A DNA stretch of 64,000 nucleotides from the NCBI GenBank assembly GCA_905250075.1, contig CAJNOP010000095.1:62001-126000 (forward strand), given 5' to 3'. The first letter of the stretch is position 1. Each line of letters begins with the position of its first letter. Shown piece by piece: positions 50,101 through 59,661 of the stretch. Position numbers and translations under genes: made by a program. The notes below the pieces were generated by a model. It was given only the letters and a program-made list of their open reading frames with translations, did not search any database and was not told where the DNA came from. The DNA comes from Rotaria sp. Silwood1 (lineage: Eukaryota; Rotifera; Eurotatoria; Philodinida; Philodinidae).

Positions 50101-53100
50101 CATTGTATCTGAAATAGGCAAAAAGAAGGCATATAGAATATAGACAATATATTATTACGCATGGTTAATAGTATCTTCTAAGTATTATCTTAGACACCTG
50201 AACGTTAGTTTGTGGCGTATGTTGTATTCTTTTTCTTTTTTTCTTTATTCTTTAACATACAAAAAAAAAAGCTCCAAGTATAAAGACTATCAACAGAAAA
50301 ATACAAAGGATAGGACACAATTCGCACATTCACGCATGTTTAAGTGTGTCTTTGCTCCTCCTTCTCATACTTTTTTCTTTCTATCGGTTTCTTTTTTTTT
50401 CTTTTTGTCGTCATCATCTTGTAGAAAAAAAAAAGACGGATAATGAACATAATCTTAGTCGTACTATTTTAGACTGCGGCATCACACTCTCAGACGATTC
50501 ACATCATTATTTGAAGAGAGAAAAAGATTTCTGATAAATCAGGTGTAATAACATTTTAAACATACAACTTGAAAAGAAAAGAAGATGGCATCAAGTTTTT
50601 TTCTATTATCTCTATTCTTACCTAGTCCTTCAAAATTAGAAGAAGAAGAAGAAGAAACAAAAAGAAAAGATAATTGATTTTCATTAAACGAATGAGTTCA
50701 TAATATGTTCATAATTGTGTAACGAACATAATAACTATTATCATAGATTTCAAGGAATTTTTCTCTCTTCTTCATACTTATTGAAAGAATAAATTTTAGA
50801 ATATAAGCATGCATAGGTTATATATAGGTTTTTATTCGTTAATATGTAAAAGTAAATGAGAAACATGAATCTATGAAGAAAAAGAAAATGGAAATTGACA
50901 TCATGCAAAATAGTGTTTAACATTGAACAGACATCTTTTAAAAGATGAAAAATCTACATAATATCATTAAGAAAGATGTTAATAATAATGAGAAAAAAAG
51001 AAGACATTCTATTTTTTTTTTTATTCCACAACATCTTTAAATTTATCGCGTCAAACATTTGATACTCAACTGTTAATCATAATGAATTATTTATCGAATG
51101 AACAATATCTTTATTAATATAATTTGACAGATATATAAAGCAGTTGGTTGATGTTGAAATGCGTAATAATTTCAATTAAAAACTAAAAATTGTATTTATT
51201 TGTATGTTATAAATATTGTTTATTTTTATTTCTTTAATTTCATTTCAATGGAAACCTTATGATATGTGAAAATAAGCTAATATAAAATATTGGAAAGGTC
51301 TTTCACTTTAAAAAAGTCGTACACATTCGTTAGATCATAAACTGAATAAATCATAAATAACTTAACTATAAATAACACGAATATCTCTATTTCGATTCAA
51401 ATCAAATAGACTGTATTTTGTTTTTGCATAAAGATTAAAGTGATCTATTTAAAATTTTTTTTATTCATACATACAATAAAAAATAAATACTACTTTGAAG
51501 TATGATTCTTGACTTCAATAAAGAAATAGAACTTGTTGTTCAATAAAACAAAGAAAAAAGAAATCATGTGAAATGATCCATAGATAATTTTCAATTTTTA
51601 CCTAAGGTAAACATCACAACTAAAAATATTAACTAAGAATATCACATTGATGTTAATTTTTTCGAATTAATTAATTTAAACTTTCGAATACATATTCATT
51701 AATTCAAACATGTTATAAAATTCTTCAGAAACCAATTGATTAGTTTACGTACAAAAAAATCTTAATTTCAAGAAAAATATTCTTAACACTAAAAACAGTT
51801 CGAAAAGTTTTCTCTATATACATTAGTATATGGTATTATTTTATTGCCGTTTCGTCTTGTCATCAATGTTAGTTGAAAAGTGAAAATAGTCTGTAGATCA
51901 TTCGTAGACAAGACCGGAACAATCTTTCCTACATCCATTTAGAACATATGACTCATAACATTCGCCACAAGTTTTATATGACCATAAAAAGATGCCATTT
52001 CTAATGAAATTATGTAGATCCTATTCAGAAAAAAATTTTAATCTCGAGACTGAAACTACTTCACCTGTATCTAGACATTTTTCTTACTTAAGGGCCCCCG
52101 ACCCCTTAAAAAAAAAGGAATTTTCGACAAAAGTATCGATTTTTAGATTTATACATAGTTAGATAGCCCATAATCTCTACTTTCGAATGCACTATAATTT
52201 ATTGTTTTTATGATGGTTTTACAGCGGTTTTTCTGAAGACTCCTGCCTCAATAAAGTTTTTTTTTCGAGACTTCAGTTATTAAAGTTATTAGAACTTTTC
52301 TATACGTTTGGAAAAAAAGTATGTCGTACATGTCTCTCTATGTGCTCATTCGATTCGCCATAGTTGATAACCTATAATAAACTGCCTTCTTGTTTGTTCA
52401 CTACCATTTTTAAACGAAAAAATCGCGATAATCAAAGAAAAAATTGTTTTGTGTTTTTCTCGAAACTGTTTTTTTTGACTGTGTGTCAAAGATTTCTCCG
52501 CCATTTTAAATGTTAGAATGCTCGGGAAGGTTTTAAAATGAAGGTAAATATCAGTGCTACAACCTAACAAAGCCAGAATTTTTGTTTTCAATTTATTTGT
52601 TTACAAAAAACTCGAGTTTTCTAAAAAATTGATCTAGGTTTTTCGAAAAAAACTGTCTAAAAAAATTAATTTTTTTTTTTCAAAAATCTGGCTTTGTTAG
52701 GTTGTAGGGGCAGGTCTTCTCTACATTTTGACACCATCCCGAGGTCCGTATCACTAAAATTGAAAACAAAATCTTTGACACACAGACACCTACTTTTGAC
52801 CCTTGATGTTACAATAACTCGCGAAAAACTCAATATTATGAGCTCAAATTTTTACTGAGAACTATCAATGGTCAGATACATATTCAATGAAAATTTCAGT
52901 AAGATTGAGTGTTCTGGGAAAAAAAAAATTTAGAGGGGTGGGGGGCCCTTAACAAGAAATTGTATTACTTTATGGACGACAATAATCATAATTCAAAATA
53001 GTTTTTATTTTTCTTGTTTATATGAAAAAAAATATTAAATAGGCTTCTTTATCATTAATAGAGAAGAAAAAAAGTCAATATGATTGATGAAACAGAAAAA

Positions 53101-55052
53101 TAGAATTATTCTAATCGTTGTTGTTTTTTTCTTTTTTGATAATCTATCTTGTATATGAAAAACTAAAAATAAACAAATGAAAATCTTGTTTTTTTTTTCA
53201 ATACACTTCACTTTGAATATATTTAATAAAATAGAATATCTAATTCATATTATTTGTTTTTTTGTTTTTTTTCTACGAATATTTGCGTTTTCTAAACCAT
53301 ACAAATTCATGATCGTACTCATAAAAATAAATTTTTTATTAGTCGTAGAAAAGAAAATGATAATTTAATCAGACATTATGATTCGTTATATTAAAAGTTT
53401 AATAACATATAAAAGAAAATATGCATATCTTTCGTTTCATTTAACATATTTAAAAAACATCACAATAACAATATATGTATTATTTATGAAATGAAATCAT
53501 TCATTCAAATTTTATTTAGTCTATTTCATTGTAGTGACACACAGATTTTCTCTTATTTCATATTCAATTTAACAGATTAAGACAATCAAACAAAAGAAAA
53601 TAGATATAAATAATAAATTTCAAATTATTATTAAAAAAAAGTTGCATAAATTTTTCTTTTTATTCATTTGAAAAATTCTTCATACATTATAAAACTTCTA
53701 TATAAGTACTGAAAAGTACAATACGCAAATGTTATGCTTTTGATTTAATCATTTCAAACGACATAACATACTTACAGACATTTTTCTTTTATTAGCTTAT
53801 GAGTATACTAAAGATTATCTATAGATTATCTAACCTTGAATATTAGATTCTATTTAGCGAAGTAAATAAATTGGTAAGGAATATTATGATCATTGAACTA
53901 TTAAAAGAAAAATGAAACTTACACAGTTTGTATGCTAGAATCGTTGTTTAACGATTATATTACCATATACAATGTAGAAAATTATAAAATAACATTTTAC
54001 GGTAATTTTACGTATAACTATTTATTTGACAGGATAAGAAAGCTATGAAACAGAAAGATTTTTTATTTTCAAAAATCAAAAAATCATATCAAATTTGAAT
54101 TGGAATAATATGTGTAAAAATGCTAACTAAAAAGTGGGCATGAAACAACACTATGCACTGCTTGATTCGTTTTTTCTTGTCTAGCCTACTCACGTGTAGA
54201 CGAATGAATAATTAATGAGTAGATATATTAATGGTTAAAAAGTTTTAAAATTTTTTATTTTATCTTAAGATTTATTTAGAAAATATTTTTTAAATAAAAT
54301 TTGAGTACATTTTTAGAATACTATTGATTATAAAAAGAGAATTAGTGACATCTCTAGAATGTTCTATTAGGTAGTTGAGAAAATAAGTTTCGAAAAAAAA
54401 ATGTCGTAGATAAAGTTTTCATAAAAATTGATTAGTCGATAATTGATGTATTAAAAAAAAAATTAAATCATTCAATGACTCATTGATACTCAATGTCAAA
54501 TAAAGTTTTTCAAATGACTATGAGTTACTTTTGCTACAAATATTAAAACCGTGGCTGCTATACCAATTGATAAAAATTCTGTAGTCTACATTTTTTGGCA
54601 TTTGTGCAGATTGACGACACCTGTGTACTAATTGGCAAGGAACATCAAAAAACGTGGTTGTCACAGTGTCGCTGATTTGTGGACATATAAATTTTTTCTT
54701 TCAAATAGATACACTTGTCTTTATTCGTATAATCTATTGAAATATATATTTTTTGGTTCATATATATAACAATCATCATATTTCGGACAAGTTAAGTTGA
54801 CCTTTATACACATCAGTTTTTTCTTTTAGAATATACAAAAGGTCTTAGTAACGAGTAGATGTAAATTCATAATATATTTTCTAATGTGATTTAATTATTT
54901 TTCTCGATAATTTTTGATAGGAATTTAATATATATATATTTGTTTGAGAATGAAATTTTTGTTAAAATGTTTAAGAAAAAAAACATACATCGAAGATTAT
55001 CAATTGATGATTTATCGTAAAATTTTTTCGTATTATCTTTTAGGTTATTCAT
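41190..55052 (-). CDS. PAS-domain transcription-factor-like protein (bHLH-PAS related)
   Basis: Fourteen exons join in phase: 49696-49646, 49536-49456, 49374-49208, 49137-49050, 44837-44739, 44670-44401, 44341-44203, 43911-43817, 43759-43463, 43378-43238, 43186-43074, 43011-42939, 41928-41843, 41771-41190. A fifteenth 5' exon, 55052-54989, starts MNNLKDNTKKF, ends at a donor in the matching phase and makes 781 residues in total; it is tentative because 5.3 kb of intron follows. PAS-A lies in the 49374-49050 exons (GNVLLDAMQGILVCLDNY, TVKRYFGFEQTELVGLSI) and PAS-B in 44670-44203 (GEIIFEDHRGALITGYLPHE, then the PAC-like LQWRLNARDGSLVFLQTEYK). The segment before PAS-A (SKTIILCQIKEKLKRI) resembles helix 2 of a bHLH, but no basic region is seen. 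A coiled-coil-like stretch (about residues 525-580) and an Asn/Ser/Thr/Pro-rich tail fit an activation domain. Likely a nuclear dimerising regulator; I cannot choose between the CLOCK, AhR, NPAS and NCOA branches. Confidence 0.78.
45180..45290. repeat. Short inverted repeat in the 4.2-kb PAS-gene intron
   Basis: TTTTGGCCAAACTATTGG...GAGCA (about 45189-45218) pairs with the reverse complement of 45250-45285 (TGCTCAGACTATATAGTTTG). It is a small foldback or hairpin about 110 bp long, with GTTTGAGCAAACG as a second short palindrome inside the left arm. Confidence 0.4.
45590..46207. mobile_element. Foldback MITE in the PAS-gene intron, TA-flanked
   Basis: The termini match closely: CCCTGGTCAAAATAAACTAA on the left and CCCTCTGATCAAAATAAACT as reverse complement of the right end. 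Both sit in TATATA sequence, which would fit a TA target duplication of the Tc1/mariner type. Pairing continues for about 250 bp per arm (ATCTTTGATTACTT; ACGAAAATCTGTT then TTTTCTTGCTGAATTTTG) around a loop of about 110 bp. No transposase ORF. Assignment to Tc1/mariner is inference from the termini. Confidence 0.75.
47065..47686. mobile_element. Second foldback element in the same PAS-gene intron
   Basis: TGGCTATGCTGTAATTTCAA at 47071-47090 is nearly the exact reverse complement of 47661-47680. Pairing continues inwards: ACAAATTTTATACTAAATTA with 47630-47655; GGAAATTGTTTAAAAT with 47545-47562; and TTTCTTTTATGA with 47500-47515. Arms are about 220 bp with a central unpaired part. The ends begin CAG on both sides, as in many Tc1/mariner-type elements, but I see no clear target duplication. 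Its sequence differs from the 45590-46207 element. Confidence 0.75.
47687..49049. other. Remainder of the 4.2-kb PAS-gene intron
   Basis: AT-rich intronic sequence with no exon or RNA gene seen. A short patch at 48470-48530 has small palindromes (GACTCATCCGAGTC; GATCCGAAAATTTTGGATC), and a related sequence occurs in inverse orientation at 44020-44105. Confidence 0.4.
49697..54988. other. Probable 5.3-kb first intron of the PAS gene
   Basis: No confidently readable exon on either strand in this stretch, apart from the TTAA-flanked element at 52092-52948. It is rich in A and T homopolymers. Micro-exons of 10-30 bp on the minus strand cannot be excluded, for example near 53940 or 50630 where donor-like and acceptor-like sites lie close together. 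If the exon at 54989-55052 is wrong, the true start of the PAS gene is somewhere here. Confidence 0.4.
52092..52948. mobile_element. Non-autonomous DNA transposon with TTAA target duplication (piggyBac-like MITE)
   Basis: An 857-bp element flanked by TTAA on both sides (52088-52091 and 52949-52952). Terminal inverted repeats are GGGCCCCCGACCCC at the left and GGGCCCCCCACCCC as reverse complement of the right end, GC-rich islands in AT-rich surroundings. A near-perfect internal inverted repeat pairs CTACAACCTAACAAAGCCAG (about 52558-52577) with CTGGCTTTGTTAGGTTGTAG (about 52688-52707). No transposase coding sequence remains. A TTAA duplication is the hallmark of piggyBac insertion; the family call rests on that and the C/G-run termini. 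Confidence 0.75.
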
Positions 55053-55204
55053 AGCTTTTGTATTAGTTGCTTTTTTTTTAATTATCGAATTTTGAATTGA
55101 TGAAAAATATCCTATGTAAATTTTCAATTTAAGAAAAATGAATACCAATTAGAAGACTTTTCCTATTAAAATTTTCTTTTAAGATTCATAATCTATTCAA
55201 AATC
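55053..55204. promoter_or_regulatory. Candidate bidirectional promoter between the PAS gene and GMPPA
   Basis: Only 152 bp separates the GMPPA start codon (plus) from the candidate first ATG of the PAS gene (minus). If that PAS exon is right, the two genes share a very compact divergent promoter. AT-rich; no specific motif can be named. Confidence 0.35.
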
Positions 55205-58151
55205 ATGTTGAAAGCAGTAATTCTTATTGGTTCTCCTCAAAAAGGTAAATTGAATTTTATATATTTTTTTAAATTTTTGTCTATTTCTATTTATTTAGGT
55301 ACTCGTTTTCGTCCATTATCATTAGAAATTCCAAAACCATTATTTCCTATTGCTGGTTATCCAATTCTTCATCATTTGATTGAATCATGTGCTCAAGTAA
55401 GTTTATTTTTATTTAATATTAAAACAAAAAAAAAATAAATAAACTTATTTATATAAAGTTACGAGAATTACGTGAAATTCTTCTTATTGGATGTTATCAA
55501 CCAAATGAAGCTCTTTCACGTTTTATAGCAAATGCACAACAAACATTTAATTTATCAGTTCGGTAAGATAAATGGCAGTATTTAATTAATAATTTATTTT
55601 TATATTTTTTAGTTATTTACAAGAATATGCATCATTAGATACTGGCGGTGGTATTTATCATTTTCGTGATTTAATTAAATCGAATCTATCGGATAGGGAT
55701 GTATTTTTTGTAATTAATGGTGACATTTGTGCAGATTTACCATTAGTTGAAATGCTTCAATTTCATCATGAGAATGTTGGAGAAAAAGGTTTTACTATAT
55801 TAGGTACCGAGGTTAGTCGTGATGATATTTTAAAGTTTATATTAAGAATATAAAACTGATTATTTTCTTTTCTTTTCACAAATAATATTGATGTTACACA
55901 GAAGTCAAGACATTTTAAAAATATCTTTCAAAGAAAAGTAACAGCTTTTTTTTACTCATGAGTATGAAAAAGCACAATTATCTAAATTTATTTTAAGAAG
56001 TTAATTTTTACAGAAGTGATAAATTGTAAGAGTCTATTACATCAAATTATAATAGTGACAAGTCACGATTTTTTGTTTCTTGTATATGTCAAGCATAGCT
56101 TCTAATTGATAATTTTATATTATATTCAAGAATCATTTCAATTTCCGATCTAAGTCGATATTGAATAGTATAATATAAGTTTAGTCAATATGTATGTTTG
56201 TATAGTAAATACTTGTCTACAAAAAGAGATATCAGATAAATTTTTACGACATATATTTCAATTTTTATTGATACAAATGAAAGGTCCTTAACTGATAGTT
56301 GTGGTCAATTCAGAACTCTTCGTGAGTGTCATAAAAATTGCAACGTACATCGTAAAATTTCTAGAACGTCTCACTTAAAAAAAAGAAATGCTTATTCTAC
56401 ATTGTTAAATACTTCAAAAACTTTGCAAGTTCTCTATTTTCCATGATTCATCATTTAAAATTAATAAAGTCTAATTTTCAATCTTATTTCATATCCAATA
56501 AAACTTCCTTATGATTCTTAAAATCGTTGGCTACATATTTGAATCACTATCGAATACCCTTCGAATGACATCAACTTTATTTTTATCTCCTAAAAGTTGT
56601 CTTCTTACTTTTCAGGCTACTGAAAAACAATCAACAAATTATGGTTGTATAGCATGGGATAAAAAAACTAATGAAGTCAAACATTATGTTGAAAAACCAT
56701 CAACATTTGTTTCAACAACAATTAATTGTGGTGTATATGTATTTACTAAACTTATATTTCAAATTTTATCTGAAACTTATCGAAATAATCAACAATTATA
56801 TAAGTAAGTTTAATACTACCAAGAAAAGAACTATATATCAATTGTATTTTGTTCTAGTGAATCGATACCTATTTTTCAGTAAATTATTTATGTTGTTTTC
56901 ATGGCCCGTTTCTTTTTTTGCATGTATTCCCTCATTTTTCCCTCCAATAAAAAAAGAAAAATAGATGCTTTTTCACAGCATTTTTAAGAATTAAAAAGAA
57001 AGAGTAATGGAATTATTAACTGCTTGATTTTGGCTTTTGTGTCAAATTTTAAATAAAGTTTTTGTTTCTTTTTTATTTTAGTGAGTCTTCACCAACATTT
57101 ACAAATTATGACTCAGGATTTGCTCGTGAAAATATCCGCTTAGAAAAAGATGTTCTTTCAAAATTAGGAGTATGATTGAAAAAAATCAATTGTTTACTTT
57201 ATTTAACATATTCTCTAGGGTACTGGTCAATTATATGTCTTCCCAATGGGAAATAGATTTTGGACTTCAATTAAAAATCCAAGGTACAAAAATTCATGTT
57301 AATCATTTCGATTCTTAAAAAAAACAAGATTTCTTATAGTTCGGTTATTTATGCAAATCGACATTATCTTGAAATCTATCGAATGTATCATCCCGAACGT
57401 TTATATAAACAAACTGATTCTAAAGGACCAACAATTGTATGAAAAGCTTCTCCAAATGAAACTAATTACATGCATATATTTTTTTATTATATAGATTGGT
57501 GATGTATTTATTCATCCAACAGCATGTGTTGCACCATCAGCTGTGGTAAGAAACGAAAATTTTTTTTTCCTTGAATACAAATGTTTTGATTACGAAAGTT
57601 ATTTTATAGTTAGGTCCAAATGTATCCATTGGTCAAGATGTAACAATTGGTTATGGTGTACGTGTAAGAGAATCAATTATATTGGGCAGTTGTGTTTTAC
57701 AAGTATGAATATTCGGTTTTGTTTTAGATTCCTCATCAATCAAAACATTTGTTCATTTAGGATCATTGTTGTGTTCTTTATTCAATTATTGCATGGAATT
57801 CAACTATTGGACCATGGAGTAGAGTTGAAGGTACACCAAATGGTAAGTTAATAAAGTTTATTCGAAGTTACAAAAAAGAAGAAAACTAAATATTTGTATT
57901 AGATCCTGATCCAAATAAACAATTTTCAAAAATCGAACAAGATTCATTATTTCAAGATGGAAAACTTCATCCATCGATTACTGTTATTGGTAAGAAGATC
58001 AAAAAGGAAAAAAATTTTCATTTTTGAATAATTTGATATTTTTTTTTAAGGAAATAATGTATCAATTCCAGGAGAAGTTGTTGTTCTTAATGCTGTTGTA
58101 TTACCACATAAACAAATAGGATCAAGTTCGAAAAACCAAATTATCTTATAA
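55205..58151 (+). CDS. GMPPA: Mannose-1-phosphate guanylyltransferase regulatory subunit alpha (GMPPA)
   Basis: Cytosolic partner of GMPPB, the enzyme making GDP-mannose from mannose-1-phosphate and GTP. In animals GMPPA is the catalytically weak subunit that senses GDP-mannose and restrains GMPPB. Thirteen exons join in phase to 430 residues (human GMPPA has 420): 55205-55244, 55299-55396, 55459-55562, 55613-55811, 56616-56803, 57082-57169, 57219-57283, 57340-57436, 57495-57545, 57610-57702, 57761-57842, 57903-57989, 58051-58151. N-terminal nucleotidyltransferase fold: [12 protein letters not shown] with the GMPPA-specific insertion, [39 protein letters not shown]-terminal left-handed beta-helix: hexapeptide turns around [19 protein letters not shown] and RVEGTPNDPDPN, ending in the typical GMPPA tail KNQIIL. 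One Gly of the usual GGPQKGTR is Ser10 here. The 803-bp intron 4 is long beside the others. Confidence 0.97.
55812..56615 (+). other. Long intron 4 of GMPPA
   Basis: 804-bp GT-AG intron, while the other introns of the gene are about 50-280 bp. Its first 60 bases and its end resemble normal intron borders. The middle is AT-rich without an ORF, and I could not match inverted arms beyond short chance pairings near 56115-56185. Confidence 0.45.
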
Positions 58152-59661
58152 GACTTTTATAGTTTTATGAATCTCTTTATGATTATTATTATTATTCTTT
58201 TTTTCTTTGATAAAATTATTACTGTGAGGTTATTCGTTGTTTTCTTTTCTTACGAAATATATTTCATCGGGTTAATTGATTTTGATAAATCTGTTTGCAT
58301 ATTAAAAAAATAACTGCTTGATATGTGACATACATTTATTATAATATTTACGAGATTGTGATTAAATTTGTAAGAAATATTGGATTAGAAATAATTTTCA
58401 GTGACAGATTTGATTGACTGAAAAAATAATTGATTTTTACTTTTATTGAATTTTAAAAGTTGATAGAAGATTGAAATTCATATTAAATAATAACGACAAA
58501 AAAAACAGACTGTGTTAAATATCTGCATTGTTTATCATCAAAATCAATTATTTGCAATGAATAATGTGAAATATTTTTACAAATATTCGAGATCAAATAC
58601 GACACTCGTACAAAATGAACGCATTATAACTGAATACAAATGTTTTATTTATTCATTAGTTTATCTTTCAGTAAACATATTTGTCGAACAATGATGTTTG
58701 ATTGTTTTAGTTTGTCATTTGTATATGATGATTAATCTCCAATAGAATTGGAGAAAGCAGTACTGATACTAGTATAAAATTTGATTCAATTCAATTTGTT
58801 TTATTCAGATAAATATCAGTTACTACAATTAAAATTTTCATACGAATAAAACAATAATCTAAACATATGCAGTAAAAAATAAGCAGTCTTGATTTACTAT
58901 CGAAATAAATTGTATTAGATTGAACTGTAAAAGAAAGTTTTACATGTGATACATACACATCAATTGATAACAATTGAAAGTTAATAGTAGCTTCATATTC
59001 TTAAATTACCTTAAAAAATATAACCTGTTGCTTTTTGTTTTATTTAATTAAATCAAAGGAATTCGATAGTAAATTTTACCAATACGAAAAGTCAATACGT
59101 ATACTTAAGGTTAAAATATAACCTTGAAGCGCCTATATAAATTCTCTTTGACTTCCAAGCAATTTTATTTTAATAATGGCCAATCATTAAAACAACCTTC
59201 ATCTTTCTCTATATGTTGAATAGATTAGAACATTTTTCTTTCATCTATCGTCAATAAATACCTGTTATATGAAAATATTAATTATACCAAATAGTTTTTT
59301 ATTATTTTCATCAATAATATTCGTTCTTTCTTTACGGTTTAATAAAACGAAAATTTTTTTCTTTTTGTGTATTTAAAAAAAAGAAAAGAAAAAAAAAACC
59401 AGAAAACGAATACAATTATGTTTTTCTTCTTTTTTGTCTGTGAAAAAAAAGCAAACAACCCTGAGATGGAATTCAAATAGATAATAATAATAACGAAAAA
59501 GAAACAAAAAGAGAGAGAGAGAGAGAGAGCGGTGAGAAAAAAATAAAATAAAATAAAACATCACAAACTAGAAATAGAAAGAATCGTAAGAGAACTGTTT
59601 TATTTCATTCAACTGTTCACATAAATCTACATAGAATAATAAAAAAAAACAGACTACATTT
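58152..59661. other. Intergenic region between convergent genes
   Basis: 1.5 kb between the GMPPA stop and the stop of the minus-strand orphan gene, so it holds two 3' UTRs. A (GA)n microsatellite lies at 59511-59529, within a purine-rich stretch 59375-59560. No gene seen. Confidence 0.5.

Noticed and set aside
49742..50534. Overlapping Phe/Lys-rich ORFs on both strands in the large PAS intron
   Set aside because: They consist of translated poly-A/poly-T tracts and pyrimidine runs, with no consistent frame or family.
52346..52591. Minus-strand ORF inside the TTAA element as a transposase fragment
   Set aside because: No DDE/DDD motif or piggyBac-like sequence; composition fits chance.
55820..56600. 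Foldback in the 804-bp GMPPA intron
   Set aside because: Only short AT-rich complementary words (near 56115-56185) were found, no better than chance.
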